DNA from: Bacteroidota bacterium
Lineage (GTDB): Bacteria; Bacteroidota; Bacteroidia; Chitinophagales; Chitinophagaceae
Reading direction: 5' to 3'
Length of the DNA: 46,488 bases
Assembly (NCBI GenBank): GCA_030706685.1
Contig: JAUZOA010000037.1
Location: 1 to 46,488, forward strand
This document shows, piece by piece, positions 33,331 to 42,030 of this stretch. Under the pieces are notes generated by a model, which did no database searches, was not told the origin of the DNA, and saw nothing but the letters and a program-made list of their open reading frames with translations. Made by a program: the position numbers and the translations under genes. The first letter of the stretch is position 1; each line of letters starts with the position of its first letter.

Positions 33331-36300
33331 ATGCGAAAATTAATTTACCCGATTCGTATCGCCAGTTTTCTTACGATTTTCTTATTAGTCATTCAATGGG
33401 CATCTGCTCAATCCGCTACCGTTAAAGGAACAGTAAAAGATGCTAATGGCAATCCATTAGCCGATGCTTCTGTAACCGTGGAAGAGAAAAAAACAAGTGC
33501 CATCACCGACGGGGAAGGCAATTATTCCATTAAATTATCTCCCGGTCAATATCATTTTGTAATAACGTATGTGGGTTTGTCGCCGTTACGCATGGAAGTA
33601 ACCGTAAAATCTGCCGGGATAACAGAACAGAATTTTGTTACGACAGAAGTCGTCAATTTAAACAATGTGATCGTAGTAGGGTCGCGATCCCGCGAGCCAA
33701 GGAGTAAACTTTCCACTCCGGTCCCGGTTGATGTGATAAGAACAAAAGATGTCAAATCGTTCGCCCAGGCCGATATATCGCAAATGCTTACGTATGTCGC
33801 GCCTTCGTTCCAATCCGCACGTCAAACGATTGCAGATGGTACGGATCATATAGATCCGGCAGGCTTGCGTGGCCTGGGACCTGACCAGACATTGGTATTG
33901 GTGAATGGCAAACGTTATCATAATACTGCGCTGGTAAATATTAATGGCACAGTGGGAAGGGGATCTGTCGGAGTAGATTTGAATACGATCCCGGCTTCTG
34001 CCATTGATCATATTGAAATATTGCGTGATGGCGCCGCAGCGCAATATGGCTCCGATGCTATTGCGGGGGTTATTAATATTGTACTGAAAAAAAATTACAA
34101 TGGCTTCAATGTATCCTCCATGGCAGGCCAGAATTTCACCAACATGCCTTACAATGGAGGCACAAAAATCCGCGATGGAGTGAACCAGCAGGTAGATTTC
34201 AGTGGTGGCTTTACAAAAAAGAATAGTTACGTGAATATAAGCGGGCAATGGTTAAAAAGGTTTGCTACCAACCGCAGTGGTTTTGATAATATTCCCCTGG
34301 TCTATCTTGGTAATGGAGGCGCGTTTCCCGCTAATCCATATCCCGCTACTACAGTAAGTAATGCTGATTACAGGAAATGGCTGATGGACCAGGATGCAGC
34401 GATTGTAAAACAACGGGGATACGACCGGCATAACATTATTGAAGGCAATTCCTTTTCAGAAAATTTTTCCGCATTCTTAAATGCCGGTACCAGGATTTTG
34501 GATAAGGTCGATTTTTATATGTCAGCCGGCGGCTCTCACCGCAATGGCGAAGCGACAGGACAAATACGAAATCCCAATTCGGTATCTCAGCAACCGGTTT
34601 TAGCAGACAGCCAGCGATATTACCAGGATGGATTTTTACCGCAAATAGCCCCCACCATTACTGACTGGAACTTCCTGGAAGGCTTTAATATAAAAGCAGG
34701 AGAGTGGAATATTGATATAAGCAATATAGTTGGCCAGAATACAGTTCGCTATGATACAAAAAACACAGGGAATGCTTCACTGCCTGCCAGCGATAATGTA
34801 CAGACTGTTTTTTATGACGGCAAATTATCGTTCCTGCAGAATACTACTAACCTGGATTTTACCCGCAAGTATCATTACTCTGCCAGTCAATCCCTGAATG
34901 TGGCATTCGGGGCGGAGTACCGTACGGAAGTATTCCAGATCAGGCAAGGCGAACCCAATTCTTATATTAATGGCGGAAGACTTGCCTACGTGGATTCGAT
35001 TCCGCCATACCCGGGAACAACGACCTATACAACATTTCCCGCGGCGGTAGTGCCTGCTTCCGGTTCACAGGTATTTCCGGGTTTTAAACCCGAGGATGCC
35101 GTGAAAGCAAAAAGAAATATTTATGCGGTTTATGGCGACCTGGAACTGAGCCTGGGCAAATTATTATTGGATGGGGCTGCGCGTTATGAAAATTATGCTG
35201 AAAAGGGATTCAGTTATGATAACCTTAGCGGTAAATTAAGCGGCCGCTATGAAATCAGTTCCCATTTTTCCCTGCGCGGTTCGGTGAGTAATGGTTTCCG
35301 TGCGCCTTCCTTGCACCAGCGTTATTTCCAGAATACATCCACACAGTTTGTCAACGCGCAACCTTCCAATTCTTTAACCGCTAATAATTACAATCCTATT
35401 GTAAGAGACGCATTTGGCATTAAAGAACTGAAGCCGGAAAGATCAACCAACTATACATTGGGTTTTGCCGGAAAAGCAGGTAATGGAATTACCTATACAG
35501 TAGATGGCTATTTTATATCGATTAAAGATCGCATTGTATTATCCACCCCTTTTAACCGGAGCAACCCGCTGGTGAATAAAATTCTCAATGATAACGGCGT
35601 TGACCCTTCCACTTCTGCATTGCAATTCTGGACTAATGCCGTTAATACGGAAACAAAAGGTATTGATGTGGTCATTTCAGACAGGTTTGGCTTGGGAAGT
35701 GGTAACGCCAATCTTTCACTGGCTGCCAATTTTAATAAGAATACGGTAGTAGGAGGCTTGCATACAAATTCTGTCATTGAAGATCCAAAGAATAATCCCA
35801 GTACTACTGATCCCGCTGCCAACCCGGCCAATGACCTGGCGCTTACTTTGTTTGACCGCCAGCAACGCGGCCGTATTGAAACGGCGCAGCCAAAAAGCAA
35901 GATCAACCTCACGCTTACTTATTCAATCAGGAACTGGAATTTTCTTGCACGCGCTGTACGGTTTGGCAAAGTACAATCCCTCAACAATGTTGACCCGGGA
36001 TTAATCAATAAAAACACCGGCGCTTATTTTAATGATATTGCATTTGGCATCGACCAGGTCTTTAGCGCTAAGACCACTACCGACCTGGTAGTGTCCTATA
36101 AATTCCGTCCCGGCATTACTTTATCCGCCGGGGCTAATAATCTATTTGATGTTTATCCTGACCAGGTATATATTGATCCCAGGAATGATTTGCAGGCGGT
36201 TTATGCTAATCCTATACAGGGAGCTAATAAAACGAATGGCGGCTATAATGCCGGGCGCGATGCCTCTAACCGGGGCCGGCTGCTTTATTTCCCTAACCAG

Positions 36301-36381
36301 TTTGGATACAATGGAAGGTTCTTATTTACACGTATAAGTTTTGAAGTCAACCAAATGAAAAATCAAAAAAGCGGCCGATAG
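33331..36381 (+). CDS. TonB-dependent outer-membrane receptor
   Basis: 1016 aa from the ATG at 33331; the upstream frame extension from 33292 has no signal peptide. Signal peptide (RKLIYPIRIASFLTIFLLVI..SAQ), carboxypeptidase-regulatory-like domain at about 25-110 (VKGTVKDANGNPLADASVTV), TonB-box region NNVIVVGSRSREPRSKLST, plug at about 130-260 (PVPVDVIRTKDVKSFAQ, LRGLGPDQTLVLVNGKRYHN, EILRDGAAAQYGSDAIAGVI), and a 22-strand-type barrel. It imports a substrate across the outer membrane with TonB energy. There is no SusD gene beside it, so it is not a classical SusCD pair. The promoter region carries the LytTR-like boxes. Confidence 0.95.
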   Translation: MRKLIYPIRIASFLTIFLLVIQWASAQSATVKGTVKDANGNPLADASVTVEEKKTSAITDGEGNYSIKLSPGQYHFVITYVGLSPLRMEVTVKSAGITEQNFVTTEVVNLNNVIVVGSRSREPRSKLSTPVPVDVIRTKDVKSFAQADISQMLTYVAPSFQSARQTIADGTDHIDPAGLRGLGPDQTLVLVNGKRYHNTALVNINGTVGRGSVGVDLNTIPASAIDHIEILRDGAAAQYGSDAIAGVINIVLKKNYNGFNVSSMAGQNFTNMPYNGGTKIRDGVNQQVDFSGGFTKKNSYVNISGQWLKRFATNRSGFDNIPLVYLGNGGAFPANPYPATTVSNADYRKWLMDQDAAIVKQRGYDRHNIIEGNSFSENFSAFLNAGTRILDKVDFYMSAGGSHRNGEATGQIRNPNSVSQQPVLADSQRYYQDGFLPQIAPTITDWNFLEGFNIKAGEWNIDISNIVGQNTVRYDTKNTGNASLPASDNVQTVFYDGKLSFLQNTTNLDFTRKYHYSASQSLNVAFGAEYRTEVFQIRQGEPNSYINGGRLAYVDSIPPYPGTTTYTTFPAAVVPASGSQVFPGFKPEDAVKAKRNIYAVYGDLELSLGKLLLDGAARYENYAEKGFSYDNLSGKLSGRYEISSHFSLRGSVSNGFRAPSLHQRYFQNTSTQFVNAQPSNSLTANNYNPIVRDAFGIKELKPERSTNYTLGFAGKAGNGITYTVDGYFISIKDRIVLSTPFNRSNPLVNKILNDNGVDPSTSALQFWTNAVNTETKGIDVVISDRFGLGSGNANLSLAANFNKNTVVGGLHTNSVIEDPKNNPSTTDPAANPANDLALTLFDRQQRGRIETAQPKSKINLTLTYSIRNWNFLARAVRFGKVQSLNNVDPGLINKNTGAYFNDIAFGIDQVFSAKTTTDLVVSYKFRPGITLSAGANNLFDVYPDQVYIDPRNDLQAVYANPIQGANKTNGGYNAGRDASNRGRLLYFPNQFGYNGRFLFTRISFEVNQMKNQKSGR

Positions 36382-36405
36382 CAACTCCTGTCAGCTGCCT
36401 CTGTT

Positions 36406-36438
36406 AAAAACCCGGTCATGAAGCCGGGTTTTTATTTT
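36406..36438 (+). terminator. Terminator of the TonB receptor gene
   Basis: AAAAACCCGG (36406-36415) pairs with CCGGGTTTTT (36424-36433) around an 8-nt loop, followed by ATTTTATT. It lies 25 nt after the receptor stop. Confidence 0.9.
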
Positions 36439-36499
36439 ATTGTTCCGTTCATTCACATTTCTTTGGAGCGGAAAAGGCAGATGCTTTCGGATGCTAATA

Positions 36500-36823
36500 T
36501 TATAAAATGAGGATGAGCAATAAAATAATTATAATGATGGCTCCTACAGAAAGATAAACCCCTTTGCTTGTGGATTTCATTTCTTTCCTGATCTCTTTTA
36601 CCTCTTTGCGGAGATCCTTCTTTTCTGTCCTTGTTAATTCCGATTTATTCATGGCTTTAATTTCCTGTAGGCGCTGAAGCAATTGCTGAGCCCTTGGATC
36701 CTCTGTTTTAGAGGCGCTGTTGGCATAGGCAGAAACCGGAACTATACTACCGGCGCTGGCCGGTACCGCGATCGCGATAAGCATCACAAACGATGCTATC
36801 CGTAACATTTTTTTGGCAGTCAT
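36500..36823 (-). CDS. Small secreted/membrane coiled-coil protein
   Basis: 107 aa. N-terminal signal sequence (MLRIASFVMLIAIAVPASAG), a charged helical middle (QQLLQRLQEIKAMNKSELTR, then KKDLRKEVKEIRKEMKSTSK) predicted as coiled coil, and a C-terminal membrane helix (VYLSVGAIIIIILLLILIL) with no tail. The family is common in Chitinophagaceae but has no known role; an envelope-stress or structural function is possible. It is expressed from the composite promoter at 36899-36966 shared by six other units, with a leader of about 70 nt. Confidence 0.85.
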   Translation of the reverse strand: MTAKKMLRIASFVMLIAIAVPASAGSIVPVSAYANSASKTEDPRAQQLLQRLQEIKAMNKSELTRTEKKDLRKEVKEIRKEMKSTSKGVYLSVGAIIIIILLLILIL

Positions 36824-36898
36824 TTTTTATTTTTTAAAAGTTGATTGTATTACTCTTCGGGATACTGTCAATATCACGAAGGGCATTATTGTTAGCAA

Positions 36899-36966
36899 GT
36901 AAAGATGAGATGGTTTTGCTAAAGAAGCATTACAGCATTTTGCATATAACTTACATGATTCACACA
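36899..36966 (-). promoter_or_regulatory. Composite regulon promoter, site 1
   Basis: On the minus strand: distal box TGTGTGAATCATGTAAG (36966-36950), 12 nt, proximal box TGCTGTAAT (36937-36929), 21 nt, -7 element CATCTTTAC (36907-36899). The proximal box is weaker than in sites 2, 3 and 5. It drives the gene starting at 36823 and also covers the last codons of the glycosyltransferase gene. Confidence 0.85.
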
Positions 36967-39308
36967 CCGGCCAACTGATTTTGCCTGTTTAATTGTAAAG
37001 AATGTTCCTTTAGGCCTGCAGTTGATCCGGTAGCCATTGGCAGGATAATATCATTGGCGCCTGCAAATTTTTTTTCAATCGTTAACCTTGCCATCAGGTA
37101 GCTGACAGTAGATTCGGCACCCTGGTTGAGATTGACATAGTTTTCTTCCAGCCCGTCATAGCACCCGCCGGTGCAGGGATTGTAAATAATCTGGTGCAGG
37201 TGATTGTTACCTAAGAACCAGTCAAAAGATATTTCCATCTTATGAAGGTATTCTTCATCCTTAAACACTTCATAGAATTTACTCAAAGCAAGAACGGTAT
37301 AAGCCACATCAATAGGTTGTTCGCCGCCAGTGGCTGGAAGAACAAGACCACCTTCTTTTTGCAACCAGTTTTTATTGGAAATTACTTTTATCCTGTCTTC
37401 CCTGAAGGTCTTTGACAGGAGAAAATCAAAAGATGATTTGGCGACTTTTTTATAGAGCGGTTCACCGGTAGCTAACCAGGCGCACAACATGGCTTCGGGT
37501 AAAATGCTGTTGGCATAAGTCAGGTAACTTTCGAACCATTGCCATTCTTTGTCGGTCTCATGCCTGTACATTTGAACTAACCGGCTTGCCAATTCACTTA
37601 TCAGGGACGTGCTGCGGGCCGACTGGCTCTCTGTATTATGATAATATAATCCTTTAATAGCAAATGCCATGGCGCGGGTCGAGTGAATTTTATTTATATT
37701 CAGTAAAGCTTTTTGCATGACCGACTCTGCATCATCGACCAGTTCGCGGGGCAATAAAGGACCGATGGAGATCAAATAACCCAGCGCCCAGATTGCTCTT
37801 CCGTTTGAATCGGCCAGGTTGGTCACATTATTTTGTTCCGTAAATTTTTTCTGTTCATTCACATAATTCAGGAAGTTGCCATCGGATTGCAGGCAATATT
37901 TAATGAAATTGAAATAGAGGATAATATATCTTAAATCAGCCTCATCTCTTGTCAGCTCAAAATGCTGGCACATAGCGATCATCGCCCGGGCATTATCATC
38001 CAAAGTATATCCTGACTTAATATCGGGTTGATTGATCCTGGAAAACTGGATCATTCCAAAAGATGTTGTCAGTTTTTTTAGATGGTCAAGATTGACGGCA
38101 GGAATATTATAGCGTAAAGAGATCCGGACATTACCCACCTTTTCAAATAACTGCGCATGTGCAATGGCGGTATTTTCCCAGGCGGTGGAGGCCATCCGGT
38201 GCAAGCCATTGGAAGCGATCCTTTTCCCGAGTTGCTCGTCATTCAATAAGCTGATAACAGCTTCGCCTAATTGCAGTGAATTTTCAAAATCAATAATAAT
38301 TCCGGCATCGTTTTGCAATACTTCCCGTGCATGGGGAATAGGAGTGGAGATGACAGGGCAACCGCAACTGATGGCATACGAGAATGTCCCGCTCACTGCC
38401 TGGTTAGGATTCTTCGAGGTGAATAAATAGATATCAGTGAGCTGTAAATATTCGAGCAGGTCGGGCAGCGGTAAAAAATTATTAATAAAGCGTACGTACG
38501 GCTCGAGTTGTAATTCTGCAACCTTTGTTTCAAGCATCCTTCTGTACTTTTCTCCTTCCTGTTTTATAACGGATGGGTGTGTTTTACCGATAATGAGGAA
38601 CAGGGCATCGGGATATTTTTCAACGATTGCCGGCAATGCTTCGAGGGTAGTTTCAATACTTTTCCCCGAGCTCAGTAATCCAAAGGTGGAAAGCACTTTT
38701 TTCCCTGATAATTTATATTTATCCTTCAGAAGCGATTTATCTGAATGCGGTACCAGGTGGGTGCCATGAGGAATAATGGTAATTTTTTCTTCCACCACTC
38801 CATAATCATTCATTAATATGTTCGCAGAAGAATGAGTCATCACTATAATGGACTCGGCAATGCCCGATAGTTGCTGCACGTTTATCCTTAACGATTCGTC
38901 CGGGTGCGGCAATACCGTATGAAAAACGATAATAACCGGTTTGTCGAGTGCTGCCAGGAATTGGCGGAAATCGTCTTCATTTTTAGCAAAAAAACCGAAC
39001 TCATGCTGGATCATTACTAACCGGGTATCCGGGTCATCGTTGATGCTTTTGACTAGCCGGGTAAATGCGCCCGGCAGATCGGTGTCAAGGGTATATTTGA
39101 TCTCATTGGTGTAAGTATGCTTTTCATTTTCCGATTCCAGGGCGCAAATCCTCAGTTGGAATGAATGACTGAATTTATTATTCAATGCTTTTACCAGGTC
39201 CTGCGAATAAGTAGCAATACCGCATTCTCTTGGAGGATAAGAAGTGATAAATAAAATTTCAGGTAACTTATTATCCGTGGCCGGCAAACTATTGATATTG
39301 TTCATCAC
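36960..39308 (-). CDS. GT4-type glycosyltransferase with a C-terminal helical domain
   Basis: 782 aa. The N-terminal GT-B/GT4 half (1-400) has SYPPRECGIATYSQDLVKAL, EEKITIIPHGTHLV, STFGLLSSGKSIETTLEALP, LTDIYLFTSKNPNQAVSGTF and CGCPVISTPIPHAREVL. The C-terminal half (about 410-770) is alpha-helical with repeated short helices (GYTLDDNARAMIAMCQHFEL, ADSNGRAIWALGYLISIGPL), like a six-hairpin toroid seen in some glycosidases. Coupled to the GH130 gene by a 4-nt overlap (start 39308, GH130 stop 39305). This pairing suggests synthesis and phosphorolysis of a mannose-containing glycan; the linkage is unknown. In the operon from the promoter at 40439. Confidence 0.88.
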   Translation of the reverse strand: MMNNINSLPATDNKLPEILFITSYPPRECGIATYSQDLVKALNNKFSHSFQLRICALESENEKHTYTNEIKYTLDTDLPGAFTRLVKSINDDPDTRLVMIQHEFGFFAKNEDDFRQFLAALDKPVIIVFHTVLPHPDESLRINVQQLSGIAESIIVMTHSSANILMNDYGVVEEKITIIPHGTHLVPHSDKSLLKDKYKLSGKKVLSTFGLLSSGKSIETTLEALPAIVEKYPDALFLIIGKTHPSVIKQEGEKYRRMLETKVAELQLEPYVRFINNFLPLPDLLEYLQLTDIYLFTSKNPNQAVSGTFSYAISCGCPVISTPIPHAREVLQNDAGIIIDFENSLQLGEAVISLLNDEQLGKRIASNGLHRMASTAWENTAIAHAQLFEKVGNVRISLRYNIPAVNLDHLKKLTTSFGMIQFSRINQPDIKSGYTLDDNARAMIAMCQHFELTRDEADLRYIILYFNFIKYCLQSDGNFLNYVNEQKKFTEQNNVTNLADSNGRAIWALGYLISIGPLLPRELVDDAESVMQKALLNINKIHSTRAMAFAIKGLYYHNTESQSARSTSLISELASRLVQMYRHETDKEWQWFESYLTYANSILPEAMLCAWLATGEPLYKKVAKSSFDFLLSKTFREDRIKVISNKNWLQKEGGLVLPATGGEQPIDVAYTVLALSKFYEVFKDEEYLHKMEISFDWFLGNNHLHQIIYNPCTGGCYDGLEENYVNLNQGAESTVSYLMARLTIEKKFAGANDIILPMATGSTAGLKEHSLQLNRQNQLAGV

Positions 39309-40357
39309 GATTTCGTTTCTCCTCTTTTTTTTGTATTAAGTAATAATTCTTCTAACAGGGCAGACAGGCTGACAGAGGCGCATGCAATTCGTTCATCGGC
39401 GGCGCCATAATAAATGTAGAGTGTGTCTTCCAGTAAAACGGCGCCGGTAGGGAAACACACATTATTCACTTCGCCTTTTAGTTCCCACTCGTGTTCAGGT
39501 TTAAATAAAGGGTAGGGCAGGCGGGCAATTTCTTTTTGCGGATCCTGCAAATCAAGCAAGGCCGCACAAGCTGAATAAACGTACCCTTTTATGGTATCAT
39601 GCACGCCATGATAGATCAATAACCATCCGTATTCGGTTTCTATAGGAGGGCACCCGCCGCCGATATAACTTACTTCATGTTTATATTTTGGCGATAGCAC
39701 GATACCCTCATCGAGATGCAGAAAGTAATTCTGCCAGAATTCGGTAGTAAGCTCTTCCAGGCTATTTACTCCTACGACCTGGATATCCGGTCTTACACGA
39801 TGCAGGAAGTACAATTTGCCATTGATTCTTTTTGGGAAAAAAATGACATTCTTATCCCAGATAAATATCTTTTTACCGTGATTTTCGAGAATGCCGCTAT
39901 GGTCGTTATAGCGAAAATATTTTTCATTAACGATACCTTTGGACCCTGCGAGATGACTGAATTCATTATAAGTGATGCGGGGTACTATTAATCCCGTCTT
40001 ATCAAAATGGAGCAAGTCTTTTGAAACGGCTAAGGCTCCGAGTGCATTCACGCCGTCATAAGCCGTATAGGTGAGATAATAGGTGCCCTCAATCTTGGTG
40101 ATCCTGGGGTCTTCTACGCCATGCGATTCATAATCAAACTGCGGGAAAAGAACGGGCCTGTCAAATCGCTCTTCGACGGTGAGGGGGCCTTTTAGCCTGC
40201 AATAACCGATACTGGAATAATTCCCTTTGCTCACTGCCCTGTAAAAAACGTGAACGCTGTCACCTTCGCTGATGATAGCAGGATTCAATACCCCTTCGTT
40301 CTCAAAGCCGAGTGTAGTTTTCTCCAGGAGGATGCCCTCTTTTTTTATCACTATCAT
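39305..40357 (-). CDS. GH130 family glycoside phosphorylase/hydrolase
   Basis: 350 aa from the ATG at 40357 (MIVIKKEGILLEKTTLGFEN); the frame continues upstream to a TTG but passes into promoter sequence. A five-bladed propeller pattern with the GH130 hallmark HGVEDPRITKIEGTYYLTYTA carrying the catalytic Asp, plus VFYRAV, YIGGGCPPIETEYGWLLIYH and YYGAADERIACA. The family acts on beta-mannosides, mostly by phosphorolysis of Man-beta-1,4-Glc or beta-1,2- or 1,4-mannooligosaccharides. The subgroup cannot be chosen by eye. No signal peptide, so cytoplasmic. First gene of the operon with the GT4 gene, under composite promoter site 2. Confidence 0.9.
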   Translation of the reverse strand: MIVIKKEGILLEKTTLGFENEGVLNPAIISEGDSVHVFYRAVSKGNYSSIGYCRLKGPLTVEERFDRPVLFPQFDYESHGVEDPRITKIEGTYYLTYTAYDGVNALGALAVSKDLLHFDKTGLIVPRITYNEFSHLAGSKGIVNEKYFRYNDHSGILENHGKKIFIWDKNVIFFPKRINGKLYFLHRVRPDIQVVGVNSLEELTTEFWQNYFLHLDEGIVLSPKYKHEVSYIGGGCPPIETEYGWLLIYHGVHDTIKGYVYSACAALLDLQDPQKEIARLPYPLFKPEHEWELKGEVNNVCFPTGAVLLEDTLYIYYGAADERIACASVSLSALLEELLLNTKKRGETKS

Positions 40358-40438
40358 TATAGTTCCCGAATTGTTTGTTTGAAAATGGTAAACGATAAGT
40401 ATCAACTACGACGGTCAAATGAATTGATCCGGTGGATT

Positions 40439-40505
40439 GTAAAGGTAAATTACTTTAAGCCTAAAATGTTACATAAGCTCCTGTATAAGTTACATAATTC
40501 ACACA
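40439..40505 (-). promoter_or_regulatory. Composite regulon promoter, site 2
   Basis: Minus strand: distal TGTGTGAATTATGTAAC (40505-40489), 12 nt, proximal TTATGTAAC (40476-40468), 20 nt, -7 TACCTTTAC (40447-40439), the best match to TAnnTTTG among the minus-strand sites. It gives a leader of about 75 nt to the GH130 start. Confidence 0.9.
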
Positions 40506-40589
40506 TCTGCGAAATCCAGGGAATAAAAGGGGGATGGCTTGCTTTTCAGATTGAAGGAACAATCTCTTTAAGGCGTGAGCCGGTTCTTT

Positions 40590-40775
40590 TTATATATTGA
40601 TACTTCTCAAAGAATTCAAAACTCCAAACACCTTCAGCAACCAAATGACAACCGCGATCACGACAACCGCGTTAAGAATGTTTTTGATTTTGCGGTCCAT
40701 AGGGATATAGGTGTTTACCAGCCAAAGAATAACACCTACTACGATCAATACGAGTAAAACAGTAAGCAGAGGCAT
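40590..40775 (-). CDS. 61-aa two-helix membrane protein
   Basis: Complete small gene (ATG at 40775): helix 1 LLTVLLVLIVVGVILWLV, polar turn NTYIPMDRKIKNILN, helix 2 AVVVIAVVIWLLKVFGVL. This matches the small Thivi_2564-type membrane proteins found across several phyla; the role is unknown. The composite promoter at 40800-40867 lies directly upstream with a leader of about 18 nt. It belongs to the same set of envelope-type small genes as 36500-36823 and 41563-41883. Confidence 0.85.
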   Translation of the reverse strand: MPLLTVLLVLIVVGVILWLVNTYIPMDRKIKNILNAVVVIAVVIWLLKVFGVLNSLRSINI

Positions 40776-40799
40776 AATAGTGATTTTAAAATGATATAG

Positions 40800-40867
40800 G
40801 CAAAGGTGAGCTGCTTTATATCCCTTCCTGTTACATGACCCCGGGAATAAATTACATCATTCACACA
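40800..40867 (-). promoter_or_regulatory. Composite regulon promoter, site 3
   Basis: Minus strand: distal TGTGTGAATGATGTAAT (40867-40851), 12 nt, proximal TCATGTAAC (40838-40830), 21 nt, -7 CACCTTTGC (40808-40800). The stretch upstream of it (40868-41029) contains no gene that I can see. Confidence 0.9.
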
Positions 40868-41029
40868 TTCAAAAAAGACAATGACAGCCAATGAGTATAG
40901 TTATTTTCCTGCCAGGTCTCAAAACAAAGGCATTGTTGTCCGGCTATCGGGGCTAAAGCCAGGATTATAAAGGCTTCCTGGATGCAGGTCCTGGTCACGA
41001 TAGAAAATTTTTAACAGGACGGCAGTAAG

Positions 41030-41068
41030 CAAAAAGCCACCCCGGTAGCAGTTGCAGTTGGGGGTGGC
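41030..41068 (-). terminator. Terminator of the 41.1-kb small transcript
   Basis: GCCACCCC (41036-41043) pairs with GGGGTGGC (41061-41068); on the minus strand five T follow the stem. It lies 20 nt after the stop at 41088, which shows that a minus-strand transcript ends here. Confidence 0.9.
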
Positions 41069-41087
41069 GTATTAAAAAAGGTAAGGA

Positions 41088-41210
41088 TTAAAGTTTAATG
41101 GAACCTGCGGGATCGTTTAATTTAACCGGGTAACCATGCCGGGTGATTAAATCAGGGATGGGGGTTACTGCACAACCCTCTTCTTTGCTCCATTAGAGTT
41201 GCGCCTGCAT
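41088..41210 (-). pseudogene. Interrupted small ORF under composite promoter site 4
   Basis: From ATG 41210 the frame reads MQAQL, meets TAA (41193-41195), and continues in the same frame for 34 codons of convincing sequence: WSKEEGCAVTPIPDLITRHG then YPVKLNDPAGSIKL and TAA at 41088. Upstream of the ATG the frame also stays open (KSYKVYTLPY). Either a roughly 40-aa protein gene has acquired one stop, or the RNA is noncoding and the frame is chance. The transcript itself is well supported by promoter site 4 and the terminator at 41030. No family is recognised. Confidence 0.5.
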
Positions 41211-41277
41211 ATACGGCAGAGTGTATACTTTATAGCTTTTGTTTACCCTGTTTATTGCAGGTTTTAACCTAATCTGT

Positions 41278-41345
41278 ATAAAATTGGAATTGTTCTCCCG
41301 GATTACGGTTATACAATGCCGGGAAAAAATTATATCATTCACACA
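41278..41345 (-). promoter_or_regulatory. Composite regulon promoter, site 4
   Basis: Minus strand: distal TGTGTGAATGATATAAT (41345-41329), 12 nt, proximal TTGTATAAC (41316-41308), 21 nt, -7 CAATTTTAT (41286-41278). The predicted start near 41272 and the terminator at 41030 define a transcript of about 240 nt. Confidence 0.82.
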
Positions 41346-41562
41346 TTTGAAAAAGGCCGGAGAAAGGCGACAAGGGGCAGGCAAAGGAAATAAAGACCGT
41401 TACAAATTTTCTGACAGACTGTATCTTTTTTGTTTGGAAGATTTGAAGAAGGTAAAGCGTTAGTCTCTTCTTTTTTTGAATGGCGGGTAAATATGCCGCG
41501 CGGCTGTCCGTTCAGGCTGTGGGCGATAAACGAACAGCGGCGGCAATTGATTTTTTAATTAT

Positions 41563-41883
41563 TTACTCTTTCCCCTTTTTCATTTCCTTTTCTGCTTTCG
41601 CCTGGTGCTTTGCTTTGGTGACGGGATGTTTTACACCATGATCTTCCAGGTGCTCCCCTTGTCTGCGAATGCTCTTTTTGTGACGTCTTATTTCCCGGCG
41701 TTCTTTCGCTGCAGATTTTATTCTTAAATGGGCCAGGTCATTGCCGGCTTCATGCTTGTCTTCTTTTTTATCCTTAACAGAATTTTTGAGAACGGTTTCA
41801 TCTTTCTTGACATCGCTTTTCTGCGCCATAGCGCCTGTGCTGAAAATTATTCCTAAGAAGAAAAGAATTGCAATTTTTTTCAT
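41563..41883 (-). CDS. Small secreted, highly basic helical protein
   Basis: 106 aa. The signal peptide MKKIAILFFLGIIFSTGAMA is cleaved at AQK. The mature part is almost entirely Lys/Glu/Arg/His (ERREIRRHKKSIRRQGEHLE, KHPVTKAKHQAKAEKEMKKG), helical and probably periplasmic. Related small proteins occur in Chitinophagaceae without known function; binding of anionic surface polymer or nucleic acid is possible. Expressed from composite promoter site 5 with a leader of about 30 nt. The 41346-41562 sequence downstream has an imperfect GC-rich hairpin near 41494-41545 without a T run. Confidence 0.82.
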   Translation of the reverse strand: MKKIAILFFLGIIFSTGAMAQKSDVKKDETVLKNSVKDKKEDKHEAGNDLAHLRIKSAAKERREIRRHKKSIRRQGEHLEDHGVKHPVTKAKHQAKAEKEMKKGKE

Positions 41884-41920
41884 TTTACTCAGTTTTAAAG
41901 TGTAATTAAATTTTTATGAG

Positions 41921-41988
41921 GTAAAGATGAACCTCTTTATCCGCGTAAGTGTTACATAACTTTCGAAATAACTTGCATGATTCACACA
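41921..41988 (-). promoter_or_regulatory. Composite regulon promoter, site 5
   Basis: Minus strand: distal TGTGTGAATCATGCAAG (41988-41972), 12 nt, proximal TTATGTAAC (41959-41951), 21 nt, -7 CATCTTTAC (41929-41921). The -7 element is identical to that of site 1. Confidence 0.9.
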
Positions 41989-42030
41989 GCGGCCCGGCGT
42001 GAGTTCAAAAGCATGAGGGGCAAAGCAGGG

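Noticed and set aside
41193-41384. 63-aa minus-strand ORF starting at 41384
   Set aside because: Its upstream half lies in promoter site 4; only the part after about 41270 can be transcribed from that promoter.
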